Assembly: GCF_026162365.1 (NCBI RefSeq)
Contig: NZ_JAOANW010000003.1
Coordinates: 1-64,000 of the forward strand
DNA: 64,000 bases
Origin: Nitratireductor luteus
GTDB lineage: Bacteria > Pseudomonadota > Alphaproteobacteria > Rhizobiales > Rhizobiaceae
Direction of reading: 5' to 3'
Of this stretch, positions 18,728 through 28,047 are shown piece by piece. Numbering within the stretch: position 1 is the first letter of the stretch; the number at the start of each line of letters is the position of its first letter. The notes beneath the pieces are model-generated. The model made no database searches, was not told where the DNA came from, and saw only the letters and a program-made list of their open reading frames with translations. The position numbers and the translations under genes were made by a program.

Positions 18728-20365
18728 TCAGGCGCGTATCGACGCCTGGCGCTCCAGAACGGTCTTGAGATCAAAGGCCGCTTCCATCAGATCCCTTGTG
18801 TAGGCGCTGCCGGGGCTGTCGAATACGACATCGGTGGGGCCTTCTTCCACCACCTGACCGGTCTTCATCACGATGGTATAATCGGCCAGCGCCTTCACCA
18901 CCGCCAGATCGTGACTGATGAAAATGAAGGACAGGCCATGGCGTTCCTGTATGTCGCGCAACAGCGTGATGATCTGCTTCTGGACCGATCTGTCGAGCGC
19001 CGACGTCGGCTCGTCGAGGACGATGACGGTGGGCTTCAGGATGACCGCGCGGGCGATGGCGATGCGCTGGCGCTGTCCTCCCGAAAACTCGTGCGGGAAG
19101 CGGTTGCGCGTCGCCGGATCGAGGCCGACTTCCTCCAGCGATTTGACCGCCGCTCTCTCGCGCTCCTTCTGGCTCATCCGGGGCTCGTGGACGAGCAGCC
19201 CTTCGGTAATGATCTCGCCCACCGTCATGCGTGGGCTCAAGCTGCCGTAGGGGTCCTGGAACACCATCTGCAGATTGCGCCGATAGGGGCGCATTGCCGC
19301 CCGGTCAAAGCCATGGATCGGCGTTCCCTGATAGACGACACGGCCTTCCGAGGGCAGCAATTGCAGTATGGCGCGCCCCAGCGTCGATTTGCCGGAGCCC
19401 GACTCGCCGACGATGCCGATGGTCTGGCCCTTGCGCAGGGTCAGGCTGACTTCCCGCACGGCCTTCAGCTCGAAGCCGCTTGAGAAGAACCCACCCTTGT
19501 GCCCGAAGGTGACGGAGAGGTTAATGGCGTCGAGCAGGATCGGCGCGCTGTCCGGCACCGGCGGCTTGTGCCCCTCCGGCTCGGCCGCCAGCAGCATCTT
19601 CGTGTAGTCCTCTGCCGGCCGCTGGAAAATGTCCTCGGTGGCGCCTTCCTCGACCACCACCCCCTGCCGCATGACATAGACACGGTCCGCGAATGCCTCG
19701 ACGATGGTCAGATCGTGGGTGATGAACAAGATCGCCATGCCCAGCTTCTGCTGGAGTTCGGCGAGCAGTCCCAGGATTTCGGCCTGGATCGTGACGTCGA
19801 GCGCCGTTGTCGGCTCGTCGGCGATCAGGAGATCGGGATCGTTGGCGAGCGCCATGGCGATCATCACGCGCTGCCTCTGTCCGCCTGAAAGCTCATGCGG
19901 ATAGGATTTCAGCCGCCGTTCGGGATCGGGGATGTGCACCAGCTTCAGCAATTCCAGCGCCCGCTTGCGTGCCGCGCCGGCCGACATGCCGCCATGAACG
20001 CGCAAGGGCTCCGAGATCTGCCGCCCGATCGTGTAGAGGGGGTCGAGCGAAGTCATAGGCTCCTGGAAAATCATGGTGATCTTGGCGCCGCGAATGCGGT
20101 TCAGCTTCCGCCGCGGCAGTCCGATCAGTTCCTGGCCGCGATAGGTGACGGAGCCGGTTGCCCGGCCGTTGGAAGCGAGCAGCCCCATGGCCGCCATCAT
20201 GACCTGGCTCTTGCCCGAGCCGGATTCGCCCACCACGGCCACCGTCTCGCCGGCGCCCACCTGCATGTCGATCCCGCGGACCGCTTCCACCGCGCCGTCG
20301 GGCGTGTCGAAGGAGACCCGGATGTCGCGGATATCGAAGATCGTTTCGGCTTTGTCGTTCTTCAT
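18728..20365 (-). CDS. Oligopeptide ABC transporter, fused double ATP-binding protein (OppDF)
   Basis: 545 residues containing two complete ABC cassettes: residues ~5-265 correspond to OppD and ~285-545 to OppF. Both have Walker A (GESGSGKSQ and GESGSGKST), signature (LSGGQRQR and FSGGQRQR) and Walker B ([12 protein letters not shown] and [12 protein letters not shown]). The fusion supplies both cytoplasmic motor subunits in one chain, as in YejF-type systems. The start at 20365 ([14 protein letters not shown]) has GAAGGA upstream and begins 1 base after the oppC stop. Last gene of the operon, with a terminator at 18665-18710. Confidence 0.93.
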   Translation of the reverse strand: MKNDKAETIFDIRDIRVSFDTPDGAVEAVRGIDMQVGAGETVAVVGESGSGKSQVMMAAMGLLASNGRATGSVTYRGQELIGLPRRKLNRIRGAKITMIFQEPMTSLDPLYTIGRQISEPLRVHGGMSAGAARKRALELLKLVHIPDPERRLKSYPHELSGGQRQRVMIAMALANDPDLLIADEPTTALDVTIQAEILGLLAELQQKLGMAILFITHDLTIVEAFADRVYVMRQGVVVEEGATEDIFQRPAEDYTKMLLAAEPEGHKPPVPDSAPILLDAINLSVTFGHKGGFFSSGFELKAVREVSLTLRKGQTIGIVGESGSGKSTLGRAILQLLPSEGRVVYQGTPIHGFDRAAMRPYRRNLQMVFQDPYGSLSPRMTVGEIITEGLLVHEPRMSQKERERAAVKSLEEVGLDPATRNRFPHEFSGGQRQRIAIARAVILKPTVIVLDEPTSALDRSVQKQIITLLRDIQERHGLSFIFISHDLAVVKALADYTIVMKTGQVVEEGPTDVVFDSPGSAYTRDLMEAAFDLKTVLERQASIRA

Positions 20366-20366
20366 C

Positions 20367-21506
20367 TCAGCGGTCCTTCGGATCGAGAGCGTCGCGTAGC
20401 CCATCGCCAAGGAAGTTGAGCGCGAACAGGAGGGCGGTCAGCGCCAGCGACGGGTAAAGCAGCATATAGGGGGCGCCGCGCATGTTCTTGGCGCCTTCAG
20501 AGATCAGCACGCCAAGGCTGGTCAAGGGTTCCTGCACGCCCAGCCCCAGGAAGGACAGGAAGCTCTCGAGCAGGATCACCTTGGGGATGAGCAGCGTCAT
20601 GTAGACAATGACCGGCCCCAGCGTGTTGGGGATGATGTGGCGGCGCAGGATGCCTGCCGAACTGACGCCCAGCGCCTCGGCCGCCTGCACGAATTCGCGC
20701 CGGCGCAGGGAGATCGTCTGCCCCCGCACGATGCGCGCCATGTCCAGCCACTCCACCGCGCCGACGGCGATGAACATGAGAACGATGTTGCGGCCGAAGA
20801 ACACCACCAGAAGGATCGCGAAGAATGTGAAGGGCAGCGAGTAGAGGATGTCGACCACCCGCATCATGAGGCTGTCGACGCGCCCGCCCAGAAAGCCGGC
20901 GGTGGCGCCGTAGAGGACGCCGATGAGGAGCGCCACGCCGGTGGCGAGCGCCCCGATCATCAGCGATATGCGGATCGAGATCAGGATGCGCGAGAAAAGG
21001 TCTCGTCCATTGGCGTCGGTGCCGAAGATGAAACGGTAGCGTTCCACATGGGCCTCGATCGAAACGGCTCTGCCGTCGGCGCGCTCGCCGACGATGCGCG
21101 CGTTCGAGAACAGATCGGAACGGTCGAGATAGCGCGTGACGCGCGGATCGATTTCTTTGTCGGACGACGCCTCGACGCGCAGCGTGGCACCGTCAAGCTG
21201 GATGGTGTCGACATCCAGCCGTGCCCGCTTCATCAGCGTCTCGGCTGCCGGCAGGATCTCGTCTGTCCGCGGATAGGCTTCCAGGCTCGCCGGCACCTTC
21301 ACGAAATTGGGATAGACCTTGGAATAGTCGTGCGGCGAAAGCGCCGGACCAAAGATGCCTGCGAAGGCGAAAACGATCAAAAGGACGAGGCTCGCCATCG
21401 CCGCCTTGTTGCGACGCAGCCTGATGAGCGCGGTCACCCAGAGCGAACGGCCTGCGGATGCCTTGTCGGCGGCGGCTTCGGGCGTGTTGGTTGCAATATC
21501 AGTCAT
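20367..21506 (-). CDS. oppC: Oligopeptide ABC transporter permease OppC with enlarged periplasmic loop
   Basis: 379 residues. The C-terminal 250 residues track E. coli OppC closely (EWLDMARIVRGQT, LESFLSFLGLGVQEPL, NFLGDGLRDALDPKDR). Between TM1 and the GTDANGRDLFSRI block there are about 108 residues, against roughly 30 in E. coli, so an extra periplasmic domain of about 80 residues is inserted. Six TM helices. The ATG overlaps the end of oppB by 8 bases (21499-21506). Confidence 0.92.
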   Translation of the reverse strand: MTDIATNTPEAAADKASAGRSLWVTALIRLRRNKAAMASLVLLIVFAFAGIFGPALSPHDYSKVYPNFVKVPASLEAYPRTDEILPAAETLMKRARLDVDTIQLDGATLRVEASSDKEIDPRVTRYLDRSDLFSNARIVGERADGRAVSIEAHVERYRFIFGTDANGRDLFSRILISIRISLMIGALATGVALLIGVLYGATAGFLGGRVDSLMMRVVDILYSLPFTFFAILLVVFFGRNIVLMFIAVGAVEWLDMARIVRGQTISLRRREFVQAAEALGVSSAGILRRHIIPNTLGPVIVYMTLLIPKVILLESFLSFLGLGVQEPLTSLGVLISEGAKNMRGAPYMLLYPSLALTALLFALNFLGDGLRDALDPKDR

Positions 21507-22422
21507 AGCGCACCCTCGGGTCCAGCACCGCGTAGAGAAGATCGACGATCAGGTTGAAGACCACCACGAACACCGCGATGATGATGACCGTGCCCATGAC
21601 CAGCGTGTAGTCGCGGTTGAGCGCTCCCTGCACGAAGTAGCGGCCGATGCCGGGCAGGCCGAAGATCGTTTCCACGACGACGGAGCCCGTCAAAAGCGCC
21701 GCCGCCGCCGGCCCCAGATAAGAGACCACGGGAAGGCAGGCCGCGCGCAGCGCGTGAACGACGACGACCATGCGCGAAGGCAGGCCATAGGCGCGCGCCG
21801 TGCGCACATGGTCGGAGCGCAGCGCCTCGATCATCGAGCCGCGTATGAGGCGGGCGACGATGGCGATCTGCGGCAGCGCCAGAGTGAGCACCGGCAGGAC
21901 CATGTTCGCCGGGCTGCCATTGCCCCAGCCGCCGGCGGGCAACATGGAAAGCCACACACCGAATATCAGCGACAGAAGCGGCGCCACCACGAAATTGGGA
22001 ACCGTGATGCCGAAGGTGGCGACCGCTATGACGCCGTAGTCGATCCACGAATTCTGCCGCAGCGCGGCGATGCAGCCCAGCACCGAGCCGAAGAAAAGCG
22101 CGACCAGCAGCGCCGTTCCGCCAAGTTGTATGGAGATGGGCAGGCCGCTGCCCAGAAGCTCCTGAACCGAAAAATCGCGGTAGATGAAACTCGGCCCCAG
22201 ATCCCCGCGCAGGAGATTGCCGAGATACCGCAGATATTGCTCCCAAAGGGGCTTGTCGAGGTGGAACACCTTGTTGATGTTTTCCAGGACCTTGGCTTCC
22301 AGCGCCCGCTCGCGGTCGAAAGGACCACCCGGCGCGACGCGCATGAGGAAGAAGGACGCGGTGACAACGAAAAACAAAGTGGGGATCGCGCCCAGGAGGC
22401 GACGCAACACATAGCCAAACAT
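21499..22422 (-). CDS. oppB: Oligopeptide ABC transporter permease OppB
   Basis: 307 residues, six TM helices. It matches E. coli OppB over its length: MFGYVLRRLLGAIPTLFFV, MRVAPGGPFDRER, DLGPSFIYRDFSVQEL, RGSMIEALRSDHVRTARAYG, ETIFGLPGIGRYFV and the C-terminal LLYAVLDPRVRY. The ATG at 22422 has GAGAG 8 bases upstream; another ATG two codons earlier (22428) is possible. The open frame continues far upstream, but that part covers a palindromic repeat and is not coding. Confidence 0.92.
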   Translation of the reverse strand: MFGYVLRRLLGAIPTLFFVVTASFFLMRVAPGGPFDRERALEAKVLENINKVFHLDKPLWEQYLRYLGNLLRGDLGPSFIYRDFSVQELLGSGLPISIQLGGTALLVALFFGSVLGCIAALRQNSWIDYGVIAVATFGITVPNFVVAPLLSLIFGVWLSMLPAGGWGNGSPANMVLPVLTLALPQIAIVARLIRGSMIEALRSDHVRTARAYGLPSRMVVVVHALRAACLPVVSYLGPAAAALLTGSVVVETIFGLPGIGRYFVQGALNRDYTLVMGTVIIIAVFVVVFNLIVDLLYAVLDPRVRYD

Positions 22423-22466
22423 TGGCATGCTCTCATATTCGCAGGGCCCCGGAGCGGGCCTTAAAA

Positions 22467-22508
22467 CAATTCCCGAAAAAGCGGAACCGGATTTTCCTCC
22501 GGAATTGC
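22467..22508. repeat. Rhizobial-type extragenic palindromic repeat (oppA-oppB gap)
   Basis: About 42 bases bounded by CAATTCC (22467-22473) and GGAATTG (22501-22507), with the internal pattern GGAAAA-CCGG-CTTTTTC. It resembles the common Rhizobiales intergenic palindrome; the same unit is recognisable at 53166-53207. Confidence 0.6.
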
Positions 22509-22564
22509 GCGATACACAGGATATAGGTAACCGGTGCCGGGAAGCGACTTCCGGCGTCAAGGCA

Positions 22565-22596
22565 ACCGCTTTCCGCCTTGAATGACGGAAAGCGGT
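22565..22596 (-). promoter_or_regulatory. oppA-oppB intercistronic hairpin
   Basis: Perfect 11-bp inverted repeat (22565-22575 and 22586-22596) with a 10-base loop, starting 21 bases after the oppA stop. No T-run. It is comparable to the hairpins after dppA and teaA and probably separates high binding-protein expression from lower permease expression. Confidence 0.7.
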
Positions 22597-22617
22597 GCTC
22601 CGGGATAACCTGTTTGC

Positions 22618-24207
22618 CTACTCGGATATGCTCATGAAGCGGGTGGCGTGCACGTTCTGGATATTGTCTTCCCAGCCCTGCAGCTTGTCGGAGACGAGCG
22701 AGAGGGACGAATAGAAGAGCAACGGGATGAATGGCGTATCCCGCAAGAACATCCTCTCCGCCTCGGCCAGGATTTCAGCCCGCTTTTCGAGATCGGTCTC
22801 GGCCGCGGCCTTGTCCATCAGCGCATCATATTCGGGGTTCTTGTACTTGGCGTAGTTGAAGCCCGTGTTGTCGCTTTCGACGAGGAAGAGGAAGTTCTGC
22901 GGGTCGGAATAGTCCCCGATCCAGCCGGCGCGGGCGACCTGATAGTCGTCGCTGTCGCGCAGATGGGCATAGTGGGCGGAGCCGTCGCGCACGTTGAAGG
23001 TGACCTTGACGCCGAGCGGGCTCCACATATCGGCGATCGCCGTTGCCGTATTCTTGTGGTTCTCCGACGCGTTATAGGAAAGCTCCAGCTCGAGCGGCTT
23101 ATCGGGGCCGTAGCCGGCCTCCGTCATCAGCTCGATCGCCCTGTCCTCGCGGTCGATCAGCGATTCCTCCGCCCACTCATATTGCGGCGGATTGTCGATA
23201 TAGTTGCCGATGCCGGGCGGCACCTGCGAATAGGCGGGCAGCATCGCTCCCGACCAGATCTCCTCGCCGATGAACTCGCGGTCGATGGCCATGGACAGAG
23301 CCTGGCGCACGCGCGCATCGCTCAACGCTTCGTTCTGCGTGTTGAGGGCATAGTAGTAGGTGCCGAGATAAGGCGGCGTACGCACCTGGTCGCCGAGACG
23401 GTCCCTGATGGATTTGAGCTGCTCGGCCGGCAGATCGGAGCAGCTGTGCACTTCGCCAGCCTCGAAGCGACGCACGCAAGAGGCGCGGTCCTCGAAGGGG
23501 ATCCATTCGATGCGATCGATGCTGACCGTGTCGGCCTCGCGGAAATTCTCGTTCTTCTCCATCACGATCTTGTCGTTGGGCGTGATGGACACCAGCGTAT
23601 AGGCGCCGTTGGTGACGATGTTCTCCGGCTTTACGAAATCGGAGCCATGCTCCTCGACGCTCGCCTTGTTGAGCGGCAGGCCGGTCTGGTGGGTGAGAAG
23701 CTCGAGGAAATAGGGGGTGGGCTGTTCGAGCGTGATCTCCAGCGTCTTGTCATCGACGGCCTTGACGCCAAGTTCGCCGGGTTCGAGCTCGCCCTTGTTG
23801 ATCTTCTCGGCATTCTTGATGGGATAAAGAATGGTCGCGTATTTCGCGCCCGTCTCCGGGTTCTGTATGCGCTGGAAGGAGAACACGAAATCTTCCGCCG
23901 TCACCGGATCGCCGTTCGACCATGTGGCGTCAGCGCGCAGCTTGAAGGTGTAGACTGTTCCGTCGTCGGAGACCTGCCAGCTTTCCGCTACGCCCGGGAT
24001 GACGTTGGCTTCGGGATCGTAGATCACCAACCCCTCGTAGAGGTCGCGGAGAAGATGCGCTTCCGAAATCGTCGACGTCTTGTGCTGATCCAGCGTCTCC
24101 GGATCGCTGTCATTGCCGCGCACATAGGTCACGGCCGACGCCGCACTCGCGCTTGCCATGAAGGCTGCGCCTGCAAGCAGCCCTCGCATCATCGTCTTCA
24201 TCATCAT
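22618..24207 (-). CDS. oppA: Periplasmic oligopeptide-binding protein OppA
   Basis: 529 residues, SBP family 5, close in size to E. coli OppA (543). Signal peptide at residues ~1-25 (MMMKTMMRGLLAG core, SAVTY cleavage region). Mature part begins VRGNDSDPETLDQHK and contains GVAESWQVSDDGTVYTFKLR. The start at 24207 was chosen because GGGAG lies 8 bases upstream; the frame is open 25 codons further. First gene of oppABC-DF. About 330 bases upstream (24543-24556) lies a LiuR-like palindrome whose relevance is uncertain. Confidence 0.93.
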   Translation of the reverse strand: MMMKTMMRGLLAGAAFMASASAASAVTYVRGNDSDPETLDQHKTSTISEAHLLRDLYEGLVIYDPEANVIPGVAESWQVSDDGTVYTFKLRADATWSNGDPVTAEDFVFSFQRIQNPETGAKYATILYPIKNAEKINKGELEPGELGVKAVDDKTLEITLEQPTPYFLELLTHQTGLPLNKASVEEHGSDFVKPENIVTNGAYTLVSITPNDKIVMEKNENFREADTVSIDRIEWIPFEDRASCVRRFEAGEVHSCSDLPAEQLKSIRDRLGDQVRTPPYLGTYYYALNTQNEALSDARVRQALSMAIDREFIGEEIWSGAMLPAYSQVPPGIGNYIDNPPQYEWAEESLIDREDRAIELMTEAGYGPDKPLELELSYNASENHKNTATAIADMWSPLGVKVTFNVRDGSAHYAHLRDSDDYQVARAGWIGDYSDPQNFLFLVESDNTGFNYAKYKNPEYDALMDKAAAETDLEKRAEILAEAERMFLRDTPFIPLLFYSSLSLVSDKLQGWEDNIQNVHATRFMSISE

Positions 24208-24771
24208 GCTCGTTACTCCCATCACCCGCTTTTGCGGCTTGTTGTTGATTGGCCCGGGAAGGCGCCTTCCCCTGCCGCGCACTTATGTCCGGCGATGCAA
24301 AAACGCGCCATGCGCGCTCGGCGTGCAACGGACTGGGTGGCTTTGGCGGGATAAGGGGCCGATCTTGCGCCGTTCGGTGCTGGAAGGGCTGGCCATCAAG
24401 CCGAAGGACGAACGAGATGCAAACGGCATTTCCCTGCCTCCCCGCCGGTGTGGAACCGGTCAGACTTCCAGCACGGCCGCCGGCTGGCGACCGTGAACAA
24501 ACGCGCACCCGAGCCGGGTCGAGGCCCGATTAGGCATGGAAATGACGTAAGCGTCAAACGGATTCAGTGGGCCACGCAAAACCGCAACAAGAGGTCATGC
24601 GGCGGTCATGGAATGCAATATTATTGCACCTCGGACCTGATCATCTGCGCTATATTGCGGACGCTGGTGTATAATTGTCGCATGCACCTATAACGTGCAT
24701 GGCCGCCGAGCCGTCACGGTAACCGGCACACCGCCGGCATTTGAATGCTTCTGCGAAATCCTGAGGGGAAA
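24208..24771. other. 564-base gene-free region with operator-like palindromes
   Basis: No convincing gene. Visible elements: TGACG-TAAG-CGTCA at 24543-24556; TGCAAT-ATT-ATTGCA at 24614-24628; a perfect TATAAT on the plus strand at 24669-24674; and ATGCAC-N7-GTGCAT at 24682-24700. The oppA promoter should lie in the left part. The plus-strand TATAAT points toward coxS (25070), across the antisense of tRNA-Thr. Confidence 0.5.
24543..24556. promoter_or_regulatory. Possible LiuR-like palindrome
   Basis: TGACG and CGTCA flank TAAG. The inner ACGTAAGCGT differs at one base from the core before fadD. It is 336 bases upstream of oppA and 514 upstream of coxS, so a target is not evident. Confidence 0.3.
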
Positions 24772-24847
24772 TGGTGCCGCTTAGGTGACTCGAACACCTG
24801 ACCCCATCATTACGAATGATGTGCTCTACCAACTGAGCTAAAGCGGC
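24772..24847 (-). tRNA. tRNA-Thr (anticodon CGU)
   Basis: Read on the minus strand, it folds into a full cloverleaf. The acceptor stem is GCCGCTT/AAGCGGC. The D-arm is GCTC-AGTTGGTA-GAGC. The anticodon stem is CATCA/TGATG with loop TTCGTAA, giving anticodon CGT, which reads ACG. The T-arm is AGGTG-TTCGAGT-CACCT, after a 5-base variable loop. Discriminator A and an encoded CCA (24772-24774) complete it. Confidence 0.97.
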
Positions 24848-25069
24848 GCGCGCGAGGGCCGGATGGGCCAGCATCGATTGCGTGCGCGCCTGATACAGGC
24901 ATCGCGCGGCAAGATCAAGGCCGAACATCCCGTGCTCCGTCCAAATCCTGCGCGGGGCAAAGTTCGGCGAAATGGCAATGGACTCTATGTCTTCCTGCGT
25001 TAATCTGTCTGCAAGCCGTCTCGCCGGGCGGGACGTATTTTGTCTAGGCACACCCTTGGAGGAGGACCC

Positions 25070-25555
25070 ATGGCAGATGTAACGATGACGGTGAACGGCC
25101 GTAAGATATCCGGCACGGTGGAAGACAGAACCCTGTTGGTTCATTTCCTGCGTGAAAACGAGGGGCTGACCGGCACCCATGTGGGGTGCGATACTTCCCA
25201 GTGCGGTGCCTGCGTGGTGCATGTGGACGGCATGGCGGTGAAATCCTGCACCATGCTTGCCGCACAGGCATCCGGTTCCGAAGTGCTCACCATCGAGGGG
25301 CTCGCCGACGGTGCGGAACTGCATCCGGTTCAGGCGGCGTTCAAGGAGCATCACGGCCTCCAGTGCGGCTTCTGCACGCCAGGCATGATCATGGCCGCCG
25401 CCGATATGATCCGGCGCCATCCCGAAGGCCTTGACGAGAAGACAGTGCGTGCGGAGCTCGAGGGCAACATCTGCCGCTGCACGGGCTACCATAACATCGT
25501 CAAGGCCATTCTTGCCGCATCGGAAGCGATGGGCGGCAAGGCGAAGGCTGCCTGA
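25070..25555 (+). CDS. coxS: CO-dehydrogenase-like iron-sulfur subunit (CoxS)
   Basis: 161 residues, the small subunit of a molybdenum hydroxylase. The N-terminal plant-type [2Fe-2S] cluster has [16 protein letters not shown] plus a later Cys (KSCTML). The C-terminal helical [2Fe-2S] domain has CGFCTPGM and [10 protein letters not shown]. It passes electrons from the Mo site to FAD. The start at 25070 has a GGAGGAGG site; an upstream in-frame Met lacks one. First gene of coxS-L-M, the order usual for form II enzymes. Confidence 0.92.
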   Translation: MADVTMTVNGRKISGTVEDRTLLVHFLRENEGLTGTHVGCDTSQCGACVVHVDGMAVKSCTMLAAQASGSEVLTIEGLADGAELHPVQAAFKEHHGLQCGFCTPGMIMAAADMIRRHPEGLDEKTVRAELEGNICRCTGYHNIVKAILAASEAMGGKAKAA

Positions 25556-25580
25556 AGAACAAGGATGAATAGTGAAATGA

Positions 25581-25664
25581 TGAATGGTGAATAGCGGCAT
25601 GCCGGGAATGCCCGCAGTCTCGTTATAGGGGCCGGCCTGCACCGGTAGCTGTTTCGACCATTCA
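25581..25664. repeat. Small inverted-repeat element between coxS and coxL
   Basis: TGAATGGT (25581-25588) and ACCATTCA (25657-25664) bound a segment that begins next to short tandem GAATAGTGAA/GAATGGTGAA units. The 141-base gap is long for this operon; an inserted mini-repeat is a plausible cause. Confidence 0.4.
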
Positions 25665-25696
25665 CGATCCACTGGAATTCGGGAGGAATTTCAATC

Positions 25697-28036
25697 ATGG
25701 GTATCGAAGGCATCGGCGCGCGGGTGGCGCGCAAGGAAGACAAGCGCTTCATCACGGGTCTCGGCCGATATGTGGACGACATGACCGTGCCGGGCATGAA
25801 GCACGCTGCGTTCGTGCGCAGCCCCCACGCACATGCAAATATCCGATCCATCAATGTCGACGCCGCGAGCGACATGCCGGGCGTGATCGGCGTACTGACC
25901 GGCAGAGAGTTGCAGGCCGACGGCATAGGCAACCTCATCTGCGGCTGGATGGTCCACTCCAAGGATGGCAGCCCCATGAAGATGGGCGCCTGGTCGGCGC
26001 TGGCCACCGAGAAGGTGCGCTATGTCGGGGATGCCGTCGCCATCGTCGTGGCCGACACCAAGGGCCAGGCACGCGACGCGGCCGAAGCGGTCGAGATCGA
26101 TTATGAGGAGCTTCCGGCAATTACCGATGCCGTCAAGGCGCTGGACGAAAATGCCCCGCAGCTTCACCCGGAAGCCGAAGGCAACTTGATCTACGACTGG
26201 GAGATCGGCGACAGCGCCGCCACCGACAGCGCGCTTGCCGACGCCGCCCACGTCACGCGCATGAAGATCGTCAACAACCGCCTGATACCCAACGCCATGG
26301 AGCCGCGCGCCGCCCTTGGCCATTACGACAAGGCGGAGGATCACTACACCTGCTGGACGACCAGCCAGAACCCGCATGTCGCCCGACTGGTGATGAGCGC
26401 GTTCTACAACGTGGCGCCCGAGAACAAGCTGCGGGTGATCGCGCCGGATGTCGGCGGCGGCTTCGGCTCAAAGATATTCATCTACCCCGAGGAGATCGTC
26501 TGCCTGTGGGCGTCCAAACGCACCGGCGTGCCGGTCAAATGGGTGGCCGACCGCACCGAGAGCTTCCTCACCGATGCGCATGGCCGCGACCATGTGACGG
26601 AGGTCCAGATGGCTTTCGGCGCCGACAACAGGATCACCGGCCTGAAGGTCGACACGATCGCCAATTTCGGCGCCTACATGTCGCTCTTCTCCTCGTCGGT
26701 GCCGACCTATCTCTATGCCACGCTGCTGTCGGGCCAGTACGACATTCCCGCGATCCACGCCAATGTGCGCGGGGTCTATACGAACACCGCCCCCGTCGAC
26801 GCCTATCGCGGCGCCGGGCGGCCCGAGGCCACCTATGTGGTCGAGCGTACGGTGGAGACGGCGGCGCGGGAGCTTGGCATCTCGCCGGCAGAGCTGCGCC
26901 GCAAGAACTTCATTCGCGAATTCCCCCATCAGACGCCGGTGATCATGAACTATGACGCCGGCGACTACGACGCTTCGCTGGAGGCGGCCATGCGCGAGGC
27001 CGATTACGACGGCTTTGCCGCCCGCCGGGCGGAGGCCGAGAAGCGGGGCAGGAAACGCGGCATCGGCATGAGCTGCTATATCGAGGCCTGCGGCATTGCG
27101 CCGTCGGCCGCCGTGGGTTCGCTGGGCGCGGGCGTCGGCCTTTGGGAATCGGCCGAAGTACGGGTAAACGCGGCCGGCACCATCGAAGTACTTACGGGGT
27201 CGCACAGCCATGGCCAGGGCCACGAGACGACATTCTCGCAACTGGTGGCTCACCGTTTCGGCGTGCCGATCGAGCAGGTTTCCATCGTTCATGGCGACAC
27301 CGACAAGGTGCAGATGGGAATGGGCACCTACGGCTCGCGCTCGGGCGCGGTTGGCATGTCGGCCATTGCCAAGGCGCTCGACAAAGTGGAGGCCAAGGCC
27401 AAGAAGATCGCCGCGCATCTCTTGGAGGCGGACGAAAGCGACATCGTGATCGAGAACGGCGAGGCCAAGGTGGCTGGCACCGACAAGACGGTTCCCTGGT
27501 TTCAGGTGGCGCTCGCCGCCTATACTGCGCACAATTTGCCGGAGGGCATGGAGCCGGGGCTGAAGGAGGGAGCGTTCTATGACCCGACCAATTTCACCTT
27601 CCCCGCCGGCTGCTACATCTGCGAGGTCGAGGTCGATCCCGAAACGGGTCACACCGACATCGTGCAATTCGTGGCGGCGGACGATTTCGGCAACATTGTC
27701 AATCCGATGATCGTCGAGGGCCAAGTGCATGGCGGACTCGCACAGGGCATCGGCCAAGCGCTGCTGGAGGGCTGCCATTACGACCCGGCCACCGGCCAGC
27801 TTATCACGGCCTCCTACATGGATTACACCATGCCGCGCGCGGCCGACCTGCCGTCCTTCCGTGTGTCGACCACCAACACGCCTTGCCCCGGAAATCCGCT
27901 CGGGATCAAGGGCTGCGGCGAGGCCGGCGCGATAGGCTCGCCTCCGGCGCTCATCAACGCCATCACCGACGCTATTGGAAACAACGACCTGACCATGCCC
28001 GCCACGCCCCAGAGGGTGTGGGCGGCGATGCAGTGA
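25697..28036 (+). CDS. coxL: CO-dehydrogenase-like molybdenum subunit, form II (CoxL)
   Basis: 779 residues, xanthine-oxidase-family large subunit binding the molybdopterin cytosine dinucleotide cofactor. It begins GIGARVARKEDKRFITGLGRYVDD, has GGGFGSK near residue 255 and ends with GIKGCGEAGAIGSPPALINA, which holds the catalytic Glu. The active-site loop reads AYRGAGR (~372), the form II signature; true form I CO dehydrogenase has AYxCSFR. The substrate is therefore uncertain: slow CO oxidation or another small molecule. A GGGAGGAATTTC site precedes the ATG. Confidence 0.92.
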   Translation: MGIEGIGARVARKEDKRFITGLGRYVDDMTVPGMKHAAFVRSPHAHANIRSINVDAASDMPGVIGVLTGRELQADGIGNLICGWMVHSKDGSPMKMGAWSALATEKVRYVGDAVAIVVADTKGQARDAAEAVEIDYEELPAITDAVKALDENAPQLHPEAEGNLIYDWEIGDSAATDSALADAAHVTRMKIVNNRLIPNAMEPRAALGHYDKAEDHYTCWTTSQNPHVARLVMSAFYNVAPENKLRVIAPDVGGGFGSKIFIYPEEIVCLWASKRTGVPVKWVADRTESFLTDAHGRDHVTEVQMAFGADNRITGLKVDTIANFGAYMSLFSSSVPTYLYATLLSGQYDIPAIHANVRGVYTNTAPVDAYRGAGRPEATYVVERTVETAARELGISPAELRRKNFIREFPHQTPVIMNYDAGDYDASLEAAMREADYDGFAARRAEAEKRGRKRGIGMSCYIEACGIAPSAAVGSLGAGVGLWESAEVRVNAAGTIEVLTGSHSHGQGHETTFSQLVAHRFGVPIEQVSIVHGDTDKVQMGMGTYGSRSGAVGMSAIAKALDKVEAKAKKIAAHLLEADESDIVIENGEAKVAGTDKTVPWFQVALAAYTAHNLPEGMEPGLKEGAFYDPTNFTFPAGCYICEVEVDPETGHTDIVQFVAADDFGNIVNPMIVEGQVHGGLAQGIGQALLEGCHYDPATGQLITASYMDYTMPRAADLPSFRVSTTNTPCPGNPLGIKGCGEAGAIGSPPALINAITDAIGNNDLTMPATPQRVWAAMQ

Positions 28037-28047
28037 GGAGAACATAA

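Noticed and set aside
24158-24533. Overlapping open frames of about 100 codons in the oppA upstream region
   Set aside because: They run across the oppA start or lack ribosome sites, and the translations are Arg/Pro-rich without motifs.
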